A model generated the notes under the pieces. That model worked only from the letters and a program-made list of their open reading frames with translations, searched no databases and was not told where the DNA came from. From Candidula unifasciata (lineage: Eukaryota > Mollusca > Gastropoda > Stylommatophora > Geomitridae), in contig CAJHNH020001991.1 of assembly GCA_905116865.2 (NCBI GenBank), positions 40,001 through 104,000 on the forward strand: a stretch of 64,000 nucleotides of DNA, written 5' to 3'. Positions 1 to 11,077 of the stretch are shown here, piece by piece. The translations under genes and the position numbers were made by a program. The number at the start of each line of letters is the position of its first letter. Position 1 is the stretch's first letter.

Positions 1-258
1 AGTTTTAACATAGGCTGTGAATCCTATACAATCGGTAGGTAGGCAAAACAATCTCTTGAGGCTTCAGAGATGTGGTCTAAGAGAAGAATGCTTAAAACAC
101 ATTGAACATCTAAAAACAGCAACCTATGTATATTTTCTGCATCCTTGAGAACATTAGGCGAGAAGAGGAGTGGGTCAAAGTGCCACCTGAACAGTCAGAC
201 TTGTGTAGAGTCATAATCACGCTGAGCCGGGAATGCAGAGACTTGCCAGCAAGGTGCC

Positions 259-1019
259 ATGGAGGTGGAAATTCAGCAATTAATTCAAGATAATGCTCGC
301 TCAGAGGATTTGATCATTTACACAGACGGTTCAGTGTCAAGAAGCAAAAGAAGTGCTTGGGGCTTCTTAGCAAAAGTTAATGGTCGACGACGTTTGGAGC
401 AGGACAGCCTAGCATATGATACCACAACATCCAGCTTAAGAATGGAGGTGGAGGCGGTCATTGCAGCTTTCCGCTGGCTAGAGAACACGACACACACACA
501 CACACACACACACACACATCGTGATTGTAACTGACTCATAAAGCATGCTGAGGAAGATCAGAAGAGGCATGCTTCGTGCAGAGTGGCATGCTTCGTGCAG
601 AGTGGCATGCTTCGCTTCGGAGGACACGGGTGAGGAGTATTGTCGGGATTTTTTCACCGGGGGACGCCGGTGTGTTGGGAAATGAACAGGCGGACAGACT
701 GGCTGGCTCTGCACAACTTGGTAGAATACTGATACATGTGAAGGCAGACGTGGTTAGTGCCTTGTGGGAGAGCGTGTACAGTTCGGAGGAGCAGATGGAT
801 CACCACCAGTCTGGTGAGATTAATGCAGTTGGGAGTGACGAGAGGTTCTGGCAGATGCTCGAGGCTCAGAGGAAAAGCAAGACGGACGTTTAATCAGAAT
901 GCTACTAGTATTAGTATCGGAACTCTTCGCTGGCTGCTGAAGATGGGGACAGAGCGCTTATGGAAATGCCCCGAGTGCTGTGATGTCGGTTCTTGAATCA
1001 AATCAAATCGAATCGCAAA
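259..1019 (+). pseudogene. LINE relic: RNase H domain and zinc-finger-like C-terminus
   Basis: The frame from 259 encodes DLIIYTDGSVSRSKRSAWGF and SSLRMEVEAVIAAFRWLE, typical of the RNase H domain of non-LTR retrotransposons (catalytic Asp in YTDGS, Glu in MEVEA). A CA repeat at 489-517 interrupts it. A second part reads GVLGNEQADRLAGSA, and the end reads LRWLLKMGTERLWKCPECCD, a Cys-rich terminus. The tail is an AATCA-type repeat at about 996-1019. A 19-bp motif (tggcatgcttcgtgcagag) is tandemly repeated near 570-615. Frameshifts and stops show that it is dead. Confidence 0.85.
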
Positions 1020-1020
1020 C

Positions 1021-1330
1021 TTGAGGTTGAGAAAGAGGACGAAGCCCAAAGACAACTTATCACAAACATCAGAAGGAAACGGTAATCATTTTTTCGGCCA
1101 TGTTATGAGGAGAGGGAAAATAGAACATGTGGTGACCACTGGAAAGATCTGTGGAAGGAGGGATAGAGAAAGACAACGAGAGAAGATTCTTGACAGCCAT
1201 GCTGCATGGCATGGAGGTGTGTCAGCACACAAACCGATACATACAGCAGGAGATCGCAGATTGTGGAGAGGTATGATCGCCTACGCCAGTGGGCAAGACA
1301 TCTGACGTTGATGATGCTGATGGCTTATAC
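1021..1330 (+). pseudogene. LINE 3' end (FGHVMRR family)
   Basis: The C-terminal tail of a reverse transcriptase ORF reads FFGHVMRRGKIEHVVTTGKI, CGRRDRERQREKILDS, AWHGGVSAHKPIHTAGDRRL and WRGMIAYASGQDI. It ends in a stop and a short TGATGA-type tail. The same family recurs on the minus strand at 57720-58420, 24120-24880, 31845-32800 and 1577-1965. It abuts the RNase H relic at 259-1019, which belongs to a different LINE group. Confidence 0.8.
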
Positions 1331-1576
1331 GGTTAAACAGGGTTTCCAGGATTTGAAAAAGCAAATATGGAAGGAAAATATTTGAGGAAAAACAAAAATT
1401 AGATGTTAACTCATGTCCAAAGGTGGGTATTTACAAATACTTAATTATAATTTATATTATGTTTTATTTAGGCATTAATGTGAATAATCATATTTATCTA
1501 CATGTAAATCGTGAATCAACGCAGGAAAGAAATCCGTCCATCTGGCTGATAAGCTTAAAAAGTGCTTATATTTAGG

Positions 1577-1965
1577 AGCATCATCATCAAGTGCCTTACC
1601 GACTGGCGTGGGCGATTATGTCTCTCCACAATATGGGATCTTTAACAAAGAGCACGTAGCAGCTCACATGCTGACACCCCAACTGTCATGACACAAGGCT
1701 GTCAACAATATCCTCGCCTTGCTTTCCTCTGCCTCTTTTTTTCACTGCTCTTTCTAGCGTGGTCACACCATGTTACAGTTTCCTTCTTATAACATGGATA
1801 AAACATGCTGACTGCCTCTTTGCGATGTTTTGGTAAGTAAGCTGTATTCAAGTCTTCGTCTCTTTTAAAATATCTAGGCTGTTCGTTTTGCAGTCGGGGA
1901 ATTCTAGAGATTCTTCTGTAAAACCATATCTTTGAGGTCTCAAGAAATGGTATGGCTTGTTAATT
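1577..1965 (-). pseudogene. LINE 3' end relic, minus strand
   Basis: It starts with a CATCATCATC tail and the sequence tgccttaccgactggcgtgg, shared with the LINE ends at 24139 and 57738. It extends through motifs equivalent to GHVMRR and ends near the segment equivalent to PWT. It is highly decayed, with no frame longer than a few dozen codons. Confidence 0.65.
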
Positions 1966-1969
1966 GGTC

Positions 1970-2062
1970 TACAGCAGCCGTTTTCAACCCATGGGTCTCG
2001 ACCCTTTTATGGACCGAACAAGCGTTTTACAGGGGGCGAATAGGTGAACTATTTTGGACACA
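1970..2062. mobile_element. hAT-like element terminus
   Basis: The sequence cagcagccgttttcaaccca, followed by gggtctcgacccttttatgg, resembles the degenerate CAGTGGTTCTCAACC ends of hAT transposons. No matching right end or 8-bp target duplication was found. Low support. Confidence 0.4.
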
Positions 2063-2146
2063 TTAAATGACATAACATTCGTGTACAACCAAGACAAGAG
2101 CCTATTAGAGATCCACTTCCGCTAAGCTTCTCTATGGAGACGGCAA

Positions 2147-2276
<130 letters not shown>

Positions 2277-3021
2277 CTTTTATTTTAATTAGCTGCGTAC
2301 CCTTTACAAGATGTTGTAGAACTAATTCTAGCACTTTGTGACTGACTAGGCAATTTTACATTTAGTATTTTGTCATTCAGCTTTTGGTATCGCAGTCGAA
2401 AACAACGCAGGCAGTTTTGCTGCCAAATTGCAGGCAAGTGGGATCGAACTCGGCAACCCGCACTTACCGAGCCCGTAAGCCACAGACGCCGACAGACGCG
2501 CGCGGTTGCGAACACAAACACACACATATACACAACTTGCTATTTGTGATATCAAACGCAACCACGACTTAGTGAACTGTGACTCTGTAGACTGTCCCAC
2601 GATGCATGCATCCATTTACCGCACGCCTATGTCCGCTGGGAATACCCGCGAACCGGCACGATCATTATTAATTTAACTGCATCTGTCCTTGAAATAACGA
2701 ACAAATTCAATCGCACTTAAGTATTTATTGCTTTAAAGCTGAACTCCTTGGGACAAACAGAGTTAAAGTAAAAACTGCTCATGGACTGAAAGAGTTGACT
2801 ACAAAGCCAACAGATACACAACAGCATAAGGTACCGAGCAGCGCTCATAATAACAGAGAAAGAAGACGCCAGAAAAGACTTATAAAAACTTAACAAGACC
2901 GAATATTCTGTCTCCCTCCCCTTTCCGGGTTTCAATGTAAAGATCTGCCGACACATTTGACTTTAAGAGTAACATCTACGAATCGCAGATACCCGGTTAA
3001 ACTTCTAATGAAGTTATAATT
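2277..3021. other. No gene seen; a tRNA-like patch near 2420-2520
   Basis: On the minus strand around 2420-2510 there is a cytosine/guanine-rich segment with a plausible pol III B box (gggttgccgagttcgatccc). It may be the head of another tRNA-derived SINE. The rest of the interval shows no recognisable gene or repeat. Confidence 0.35.
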
Positions 3022-3150
3022 ATGGCACAAGAGACAGCTGAAAACGTGACGGCTGCACAAGTGACCACCCAGGTTGGGAATCAACGAAGACTAAAACAAA
3101 TACCGAAAGCAGCGGATTTAGGAAATTTCGACTTCTCGTTTGACTGTTAG
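3022..3150 (+). CDS. Uncertain 42-codon small ORF
   Basis: ATG at 3022 runs to TAG at 3148-3150. It encodes a non-repetitive polar peptide starting MAQETAENVTAAQVTTQVGN and ending AADLGNFDFSFDC. Composition is protein-like (no low complexity) and unlike the transposon relics around it. A possible donor (gttagt) overlaps the stop, so it could be a first coding exon. I do not recognise the family and no partner exon was found, so it may be chance. Confidence 0.2.
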   Translation: MAQETAENVTAAQVTTQVGNQRRLKQIPKAADLGNFDFSFDC

Positions 3151-3376
3151 TCACTGTTACCCTCCAGGATAGTTGCCCGAAGAACTAACACCTCGAGGAT
3201 GAGAATCAAACAGGAGTAAATCATTTAATACAAACCCCGAGTCGAAAGTATAAAAGAGCTACATTAGGGCACCTCTAGGGTTATCAGTCACCTGCAGCCC
3301 CCACATAGGGCACGGACTAATGCTACTGTATAATCTGATAATCTGACTGCCCCACAAAGAGAACTGACTGCACACA

Positions 3377-3640
3377 CAAGAAAGAGAAAAAAGACAAGCT
3401 ACATTCTTTGGTCATGTGATGACAAGGAGAAAACTGGAGTACCTGGTGGCAGTAAGAAAGTTGGAGGGGAAGAGATGTAGAGGGAGACCGAGATAAAAGA
3501 TGCTGGACAGTGCGACATCGATCATCTGTACCAGAACTGATTGAAAGTACACGAGACAGAAGGTTGTGGATAAGGGTGACTGTCAGGGTCCCATGTGGCT
3601 ATGGGATGATTGCAGATGATGATGATAAATAGTGAGCTTG
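3377..3640 (+). pseudogene. LINE 3' end relic
   Basis: Decayed C-terminus equivalent to ATFFGHVMTRRKLEYLVA, CRGRPR and RRLWIRVT, ending in GATGATGATGATAA, the tail type of the FGHVMRR family. A second, similarly decayed copy lies at 20005-20280 in the same orientation. Confidence 0.75.
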
Positions 3641-3879
3641 TGACCGAACAAAGGCGATGAAGCAACGGGTTTTCCCGGGAGGCTTGTGCAAGATTGCGCG
3701 GTGCAGGAGTTGATCAGAGGGAGTGGGTGAGAGACGGACATGGAAACTGGACGTTATTGTTTTGACCGCTAGATGTTGGTATGTTCTGACTAATGTTAGT
3801 GACAGGTAGTTTCAGGTTAGGATGTTAGTGTGACGGTAGAATTAATCACGTGTTAGTCTGTGTTAGCAAGAGGTATGTG

Positions 3880-4517
3880 ATTATGGGTTTTCATAATAGT
3901 ATTCATTTATTGGAAGTGGTGGAAAATTTCGAATATCTTGGGTCACTGGTTACCAACAATGGTGACACAATGAAAGAAATTAAACGGTGACTATCAATTG
4001 CTCTTCAAAGACTAAAACAACTGAATAAATTATGGAATTGTACAGATAGAATTACAAAGGTCAGATTTTTAAGAGCATGCATCTTTCCCATTGCAACATA
4101 CGCCTGTGAGACCTGGACACTTACTAAACAAGCGGAACAGCGCATAAATGCATTTGAATACAAATGTTACAGACAGGTTCTAAGAATATCTTGGGTAAAG
4201 AAAAGAACAAATGCATCCATACTTCAAGAGTGAATATTGAAGAGGGTTGGCTAGTAAAGACAATAAAACAAAGAAAATTGAAATATTTTGGTCACTTGAA
4301 ACGTCATGGAAGTCTAGAGAGAACAATAATGAAGGGGTACATGCCTGGGAAGAGAGGAAGAGGAAGGCCAAGGAGAAGATGGGTGCAGGATGTGGCAGAT
4401 GATCTCCAGATGGGTGTATCAGACGCAGGACATCTTGCTCATGATAGGAAGGTTTTCCGGAGGGTTGTTATGGCAGCGAGGTTCCGCGAGGGACATGCTA
4501 CTGAATGAATGAATGAA
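3880..4517 (+). pseudogene. LINE 3' end with TGAA tail (RTE-like C-terminus)
   Basis: Reading across frames gives ENFEYLGSLVTNNGDTMKEI, IFPIATYACETWTLTKQAEQ, YRQVLRIS, and then the frame at 4164-4508 with KLKYFGHLKRHGSLERTIMK and GKRGRGRPRRRWVQDVADDL. These are the standard C-terminal motifs that follow the reverse transcriptase fingers in RTE/CR1-type LINEs. The element ends in a tandem tgaatgaatgaatgaa tail, as expected for target-primed insertion. At least one stop (near 3988) breaks it. Confidence 0.85.
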
Positions 4518-4599
4518 TTCATTTATGTATTTAGTTAGACGTTAACGAGGCGGTCCTTAAAGGGTTAATCAGGTTACGTGACATGGTCTGTCCACTCAC

Positions 4600-4830
4600 T
4601 CTGGCCAAAGACGTGCGGTAGCACCGCGGTCCAAGTGTAAGGCGCAGCAGCGTCGGAAAGAGCTTTAAGGGAGTCTGTTGGTTCGGACCCTGGTCACAGC
4701 CGTAAGGCCGGTACGGTACTGTAGGGGCAGGTGGGTGACTGGGTTTGTAACGCGAACCACTTTCGCCCAAGTGAACTGCCGCATTGTTTATTGTGAACTG
4801 CATTAAAGATTGTTGTGTATGCTCTCACTG
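4600..4830 (+). mobile_element. Possible tRNA-derived SINE
   Basis: A GC-rich 200-bp patch with a B-box-like ggttcggaccc near 4679 and a plausible A box upstream lies just after a LINE tail. Only one copy is visible in the window, so the family assignment is tentative. Confidence 0.35.
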
Positions 4831-5339
4831 TGTTGGTCGATTGTGTTTAGGAATAGACCTTTTCTGTCATGGATCTGCCAACGAGCTTTCCTGTCCTGAC
4901 GGCAGTGAAGTAGGTTTCTGACAGTGACTAACATTGCAACACGGCATGGACTTTAAGAAGAAGTAGCAGAAGAAAAAGAAGAAGAATCTGACTCATATCC
5001 TGCCACGGATTTCAATAAGTAGGCTGTAGATCTTCACTGGCCACAATGAGGAACTAAGCACATTTGAATTAGCCACTTCTGATAAGTTTATAACTTTAAA
5101 TGAAATAATAAGCAGACACAAATAATCCTTACAATGTTTTAACTTCGCCGCAATATGGGACACAGTTGTTGTTGTTGGTTTGTTGCTATTTTAAAGCACC
5201 CACCCAGGCTGTCGCCAGGGACCCTAAAATAACCTAACGGTTGAACGGGGTTTCTGGGACTTGTACCCGCGTGATTCTCATCAAAATGGTGGCATTTTGT
5301 CTCAGCGGATGTGTATCGCTGGTTGTGCGGTCCTGGTAG
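4831..5339. other. No gene seen
   Basis: Unique-looking A/T-rich sequence with an AGAAGA-rich patch (4957-4988). It may be a SINE tail. No protein motif was found. Confidence 0.4.
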
Positions 5340-5340
5340 C

Positions 5341-5369
<29 letters not shown>
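5340..5369. repeat. Poly(C) tract of 30
   Basis: Thirty consecutive cytosines, preceded by ggtag and followed by aatctctcctcc. Length in the reference may be unreliable. Confidence 0.95.
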
Positions 5370-5372
<3 letters not shown>

Positions 5373-5609
5373 CTCTCCTCCCGTGTCAATTTAAACTGTA
5401 ACATTAAGGGAAGAGGCAACGCCGCCATTATTCAACATTCACATGCAATACGGTCCGGATTATTTACATACTGCTGAAATAATTTAAAGTTTAATTAACT
5501 GCCATTCGTAAAACTCGACGCATTAATAATAATAATAAAAAATTATATGTCTAGAGTGTACGCGCCATTATCCATGTAGCGAAAACTATATTCATCAGCT
5601 GCATTAGTA

Positions 5610-5783
5610 CAGTCGAGTCCACTTAAGTCGAACTCGGATAAGTCAAATTTCGGTTAAGTCGACATGACCAGCTTAGTCCCGGCAATTTTCTATATTGTGT
5701 GTGCTGTCTGGATAAGTAGAAGTCCTGATAAGTGGAAGCATTTTCTTAGGTCCCTGCGACTTCAACTTATCCAGACTCGACTG
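5610..5783. mobile_element. Tigger/pogo-like MITE, 174 bp
   Basis: Terminal inverted repeats CAGTCGAGTC and GACTCGACTG are perfect over 10 bp, flanked on both sides by TA (5608-5609 and 5784-5785), the target duplication of Tc1/mariner and pogo elements. Interior motifs taagtcgaactcggataagt are the subterminal pattern common in Tigger-type MITEs. There is no coding capacity. Confidence 0.85.
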
Positions 5784-5935
5784 TATCTAGTCACTATCCA
5801 CATATTATCCGCATATTTGTAAAAAGGAGGTCACCTCTCACACAAACACATACACACGCATTATATGTATACACTAAAAAAAATAAGTCACCGCTATTTA
5901 CACACATTAAATTCAATAATCACTGTTTACCAGTA

Positions 5936-6012
5936 TGTGGTGTCTAATGTATGTGGCTAATGTATGTGGCTAATGTATGTGGCTAATGTATGTGGCTAAT
6001 GTATGTGGCTAC
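5936..6012. repeat. 13-bp tandem repeat, about 5 copies
   Basis: The unit ctaatgtatgtgg is nearly perfect in every copy, indicating recent expansion. Confidence 0.92.
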
Positions 6013-6039
6013 GACTTTTTGAGTATCATGACCCTATTT

Positions 6040-6565
6040 ATGACAATTATAGTTCCTACTGACACACAATAGTCATTTTTTTTAAAGTATGGTTCCTACT
6101 GGCACACATTAGTCATATTTTAAACAAGTATAGTCCTTACTGTACGCAGAATCACCACCTGGTGCCTGAGAAAATCAGCCAACCTAACCATCCGAGATCG
6201 AGTGAATAATGAAACTATCAGGCAAATTGTGAGAACGACACCTTGTACTAGATTTATCGAGAAACAGCAGATCAAGTGGTTTGGTCATCTCGTTAGAATG
6301 CAGCAAGATCAAATACCATCACAAGCACATCTCAGAAGATAAGCTACAAGTATAGTTCCTACTCACACACAATAGTGATATTTTAAACAAGTATAGTTCC
6401 TACTCAACACAATAGTGATATTTTAAACAAGTATAGTTCCTACTCACACACAATAGTGATATTTTAAACAAGTATAGTTCCTACTCACACACAATAGTCA
6501 TATTTAAAGAAAGTATAGTTTCTACTCACACACATTAGTCATATAAACAAATATTATGTAGTCTC
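6040..6565. repeat. 41-bp tandem array interrupted by a LINE fragment
   Basis: The unit starts agtatagttcctactcacac and ends ttttaaaca. Three degenerate copies lie left of 6150 and about five better copies lie at 6348-6560. The block at 6150-6347 between them is not repeat but a LINE fragment. Confidence 0.9.
6150..6347 (+). pseudogene. LINE C-terminal fragment inside the 41-bp array
   Basis: Translation gives RDRVNNETIRQIVRTTPCTR and FIEKQQIKWFGHLVRMQQDQ, the conserved helix before the GRP-rich terminus of a LINE ORF2. It is truncated at both ends by the tandem repeat. A relative lies at 7940-8030. Confidence 0.75.
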
Positions 6566-7289
6566 TACTCACACACATACTGTGAGTTTTATTTCTATGG
6601 GGGAAAAAAAAAGAATAATCTGTCCACATCAGACATACAAAAACGTAAAGCAACTACAGATCAGCGCATAAACCAAACTATGTCCTAGGAACATCAAGAA
6701 ATGCTTAGGGATGATCACAAACTATAAGGGAAATTACCGCAGGAAAACAACCAGCCCATAAAGCTGGCAATAATGGGATGTCCTCAGGACAGTGATGTCC
6801 TGCAAAACGAGGCCGAACGACAGTGACAACGGCAAACGCAGGACCCAAAATATCGACCGACCCCTGCTTGAAGCTATGACTGTCCCAGCTGCTATCAGTC
6901 TGGTGAGCCAGGCAGACGACCACGACTAGCATTGTCGTCATGATTGCTGGAAGAGGTATGCACTATAACGTTATCACCATCGTTTTCATCTTTCTCATCT
7001 TCTCTCTCTACTTACCCCCCCCCCCTTTTTTCCCCTCCCCTCCCATTCTCTATCCAGTGCTTCATCCGTCTATCTGAAATCCCTATTCACACACAAACAC
7101 ACGCACAAGCGCGCATAGCTACTAAAAGAGAGGCAATTTTGTCATAATTATGACAAAACTGTTCAAACTGTATACAAGAATACCTACCTTACGGTTCAAT
7201 CAATAAACTGACAGTTATTTTACACCTGGTCATCCACGACTAGCTCCAGCTGTCAGCTGGAGCTGGTCGTCGGGTATCCATAGTTTTTA
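6566..7289. other. No gene seen; C-rich and T-rich low-complexity patch
   Basis: It contains C/T-rich sequence at 6985-7060 and a CA-rich patch near 7088-7112. A short inverted repeat around ctccagctg/cagctggag occurs at 7240-7268. No protein motif is seen. Confidence 0.4.
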
Positions 7290-7292
7290 GGC

Positions 7293-7545
7293 GTGCGGGC
7301 TTTCCAGGTACAACTACCTCCTCGTCTCTCTAATTACACCAACTGCCAACTTCAACTACCTCATCGTCTCTCTAATGACATCAACTGTCAATTAAAACCA
7401 CCCCATCGTCTCTCTAATTACATAACCGTCAACTACAACCACCTCCTCGTCTCTCTAATTACATCAACCGTCAACTACAACCACCTCATCGTCTGTCTAA
7501 TTACATCAACTGTCAACTACAACCACCTCATCGTCACCTATAACT
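7293..7545. repeat. 42-bp tandem array, about 6 copies
   Basis: The unit runs aactacaaccacctcatcgt then ctctctaattacatcaaccgtc, with moderate divergence. An open frame runs through it by chance. Confidence 0.9.
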
Positions 7546-7549
7546 ATGT

Positions 7550-7830
7550 GAAGGAGAGAAAGAGTGGGAGGAAGACGGAAAGAACAGGAGGAAAACAGAA
7601 ACAGAAAAGGTACTGGAAAAAGGGGGGGGGGGTGGGTCACAGGAAAGAGAGGCTCAAAGACAGAGAGGGAGGAAGACATAAAAAGACAAATAGAGGGAGA
7701 CAGCGCGAGAAGAGAGTCAGGGAGAGTAGAAGAGAAAATAGGAGGGGGGGGGGGGGAGAGTTGAGGGGGAAACAAAGTAAGAGTAAGCGATTAACGGATA
7801 AGTAGAGAGATACATGCATATCAATGATAG
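7550..7830. repeat. Purine-rich low-complexity region with G tracts
   Basis: Strand-asymmetric GA-rich DNA with G runs at about 7621-7632 and 7743-7756. Apparent Arg/Lys- or Pro/Ser-rich frames on both strands reflect composition. Confidence 0.85.
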
Positions 7831-7934
7831 AGAAGAGACAGATATGGAATGAGATCTACACACCATGATTATCGACGTAAGCAGAAAATCGCGTGAAGGG
7901 ATAATATAGCGCACCAGTAACAAGAAGAGGCAGA

Positions 7935-8033
7935 AGAAATGACAAGCTGTGACTTACCAGTGCTAAACTTCATCAAAAGACAACATATCAAACGGTTCGG
8001 ACAGGTGTCAAGACAACCACGACAGTGAGCTAC
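7935..8033 (+). pseudogene. LINE C-terminal fragment at array edge
   Basis: Translation yields CDLPVLNFIKRQHIKRFGQV, the same module as the LINE fragment at 6150-6347. It ends where the 18/22-bp minisatellite begins. Confidence 0.65.
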
Positions 8034-8035
8034 AG

Positions 8036-8835
8036 AAAGCCCTGTCACACAGAGAGCCCTGTCACATAGAGAGCCCTGTCACACAGAGAGTCCTGTCACA
8101 TAGAGAGCCCTGTCACATAGAGAGCCATGTCACACAGAGAGCCCTGTCACACAGAGAGCCCTGTCACACAGAGAGTCCTGTCACACAGAGAACCCTGTCA
8201 GTCACACAGAGAGCCCTATCACACAGAGAGCCCTGTCACACAGAGAACCCTGTCAGTCACACAGAGAGCCCTGTCACACAGAGAGCCCTGTCACACAGAG
8301 AGCCCTGTCAGTCACATGGACAACACAGTCACTCACGCAGAGAGCTATGACACACAGAAAGCCCTGTCAGTCACACAGAGAGCCCTGTCAGTCACACAGA
8401 GAGCTATGACAAACAGAGAGCCCTGTCAGTCACACAGAGAGCCCTGTCAGTCACACAGAGAGCCCTGTCAGTCACACAGACAGCCCTGTCAGTCATACAG
8501 AGAGCCCTGTCAGTCACACAGACAGCACAGTCGGTCACACAAAGAGCCCTGTCAGTCACACAGACAGCTATGACAAGCAGAAAGCCCTGTCAGTCACATA
8601 GAGAGCTATGACACACAGAAAGCCCTGTAAGTTATACAGAGAGCCCTGTCAGTCACACATAAAGCCCTGTCAGTCACACAGAGAGCCCTGTCAGTCACAC
8701 GGACAGCCCTGTCAGTCACACACAGCACAGTCGGACAAACAGAGAGCCCTGTCAGTCACACAGACAGCTATGACACGCAGAAAGCCCTGTCACACAGAGA
8801 GCCCTGTCACACACAGAGCCCAGTCACACAGACAA
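8036..8835. repeat. Minisatellite of about 18- and 22-bp units
   Basis: The basic unit is agagccctgtcacacag; a longer form inserts agtc (ccctgtcagtcacacagag). Short units dominate at 8036-8310 and long units at 8310-8780. Variants with ctatgacacacagaaag are scattered at intervals, suggesting a higher-order unit. An apparent open frame rich in SHREPCQ is composition only. Confidence 0.95.
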
Positions 8836-8879
8836 AACAGAAGCAGAGCTAGAAGTTGCCCATTAAAGCAACAAATATA

Positions 8880-9277
8880 AAAAATATCCAAGATCGTGAA
8901 TACCAACTAAAGCGCCGACCCATCACACACTAACGATCGTATCAGAAGCCTCTTCAAAACGTGACCCTGATGATTAACGAACGGGCGAAGACAGTTTTAA
9001 AAGGGCTACGAAAAGGGCACACAGGGGCCCCGTCTAACAGTTTGCCCTTCTACTCTGCCTTTTTTCACACATGATTTCATTGACACATAACAAGTAATAG
9101 TAAACATTATCGGCAGCAGCACAAATATTAAATACAAGCATTGGAATGTGCTCGAATTACATCTGCATTTCTAACCAAAGTAGTAATAATCAATCTAGGG
9201 AAATTACAGGCTGTTTCTAAAATTAGAGAAAAACTGTGGGGAGACAGTAACAGGTGTGGTGCACCTTTCCGTTTTCC
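8880..9277. other. No gene seen
   Basis: Unique A/T-rich sequence without recognisable coding or repeat motifs. Confidence 0.4.
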
Positions 9278-9531
9278 CAGGGCTACCAATGCTGCCCCCC
9301 CCCCCCCCCCGTTCTGGGTTTTTATTTGACGCCCGGGGAAATCTGGGTTTTAAAAAAAAATATATCCTTACATAAAGTGGTAAAGGTTTCGTTTCGTTTC
9401 GTGAAGATAAATTTTGTACATTTTAATAATCTGCGGTTTTTTATTTGATTTTTTTGTTCTTTGTCTATGTATTGCTTGGGTTTTTGTTCAGCTAAGCTGG
9501 GTTTTAAAAAAAAATCCCATTGGTAGCCCTG
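9278..9531. mobile_element. MITE with 14-bp terminal inverted repeats
   Basis: The left end CAGGGCTACCAATG (9278-9291) is the exact inverse of the right end CATTGGTAGCCCTG (9518-9531). Inside, two related halves each contain gggttt and a run ending gggttttaaaaaaaaa. The 254-bp element has no coding potential. Target duplication is unclear, so the superfamily (hAT- or CACTA-like) is open. Confidence 0.75.
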
Positions 9532-9737
9532 CTTCCAAGGCCATAGTGTTGTTACACTGTGCTATACTGGGATGCATGGGAATCACTTTCCATGGCGATG
9601 GCTAGTAGGATCGGGTCTAGTGACAAAGAAGTTTCCTACACTGAGTGGGTGGATCTTTAGGGTCACATTGCATGCTGACACGTTTCTTCTCCAACGTTCA
9701 GCTCTTAACCTATCTGCAAACACGAGCATTTATCACC

Positions 9738-9996
9738 TCAGGGGCCGCCGTGAAGTAGCGGCTAGATGCTCGCTCCAGGATCCAAAGGTTATGGGTTCAA
9801 ATCCGCAAGGAGCGGGATTTTTTTTCCATACAGGTCGACCACGTCTTGAATGGGTATTAGGTGAAGTCCTGGGAAGTAACGGCGTCCGGCAGGATGTTGA
9901 CCACATCACCTATCGAGGGCCAACTTCTCTACAAAATTATGAATCCAACCTCACATGCCCTACACGCCACTGGCGTATAAAGGAACCTTTCATTTA
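9738..9996 (+). mobile_element. SINE family A, full-length copy
   Basis: The tRNA-like head has a B box (gggttcaaatcc, near 9794). A conserved body follows (rich in ggtcgaccacgtcttgaatg, aagtcctgggaagtaa, gttgaccacatcacctatcg), then a 3' end resembling aaaggaacctttca. The same body recurs about eleven times in the window in the opposite orientation. Confidence 0.88.
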
Positions 9997-10839
9997 CTTT
10001 ACTTATTCCCTTTCCCCCTTCCATAAAATGAGGGAAGATTGAAAGTCAAGGCGTGCACCTGAAAATAGGTGTAAACTTATTCATGCCAAAAAATACAACA
10101 ACGAACATCTGCAACCTGGAAGAGATTACTGGGTGCCATATCTATGACATTATTTTGGATCTTAAAGAAAAAAAAAGTTGTTGCCAAACTACCTTCATCT
10201 CGGACACTTAACTGAGGTCTTACTGGATGATGTAACCCATAATGTGTGAACGCAGCAATGAGTGTCAGATCATATAGCATAGCAACCTAACTCGGCAAAG
10301 CTACACGAGCTCCTGCCATATTAGTCCGGGTACCTCTCACGATGTATACCGCGGATGTAGGTCAGACGTCATGCACGAGGTTGCCACTTTTCACCTCGCA
10401 GTCTGTTGTACTTCAAAATCATCAGCAGGATTTTGGATTCAACCCCAGTACCTCCCCCTTTTGCACTGAATTTAGCAGACCCGACAGCTGCGACTAGTCG
10501 ATGGAAACCACCTTTTGGCTCTAGGAAGAACAGGGTTAAAACAGGGGTAAATAAGTGCAAAAAAGCGCTCAGAGTCTCACATGGGGACCCCCATATTAGA
10601 AATGAAAGCTGGGAAAACGCAGGCACTATACGACAGTTGCAAATACAAAATTTATTCCAGATCACCCCAGAGACAAAACCTAGCTGGGATATAGAACACT
10701 TTTATTTCAAGCAAAAAGAACGACATAGACTTCCAGAAATTGGTTTTGCCCACTTAAAAGTATTCAGAAACAAACCCCATGGAGAGAAAAATACAAACAG
10801 CCGCAAATCCAGACAAATGTGAAAGGGATATTTGACAAG

Positions 10840-11015
10840 AAAGAGCAAGATGCGTACAACGCGGCCACCCTCGTTGCGAAGAATACCCACAAGAACAATG
10901 GGTCAGAGTCTATACAGAGGGCGACACAGGCGGGCAGTTTCTTATCAGCTGTCCATACTGGTGGCAGAGCACTTATGGTTTATAACTGTGTGCAATGACG
11001 CTGGTTCACATCTGC
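10840..11015 (+). repeat. Dispersed repeat shared with 25312-25420
   Basis: The stretch around 10930-11010 (gcagtttcttatcagctgtc, then gtggcagagcac and caatgacgctggttcacatc) matches, inverted, the stretch at 25312-25400. Two copies with divergent flanks suggest an old interspersed element, probably a SINE. Confidence 0.65.
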
Positions 11016-11077
11016 CGACTTTATCTTTATATATTTGCGGTTTTTCCAAAGGCAATATAATGTTCAGGCTGTCTTCT

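Noticed and set aside
8036..8835. CRISPR-like regular repeats
   Set aside because: Units are directly contiguous tandem repeats with no unique spacers, in an animal genome with no cas genes.
8127..8880. SHREPCQ-rich frames
   Set aside because: Minisatellite composition; no conserved flanking coding sequence.
10406..10822. 138-codon plus frame
   Set aside because: No recognisable motif and no splice context; overlaps a minus frame of similar length and runs up to a dispersed repeat (10840-11015).
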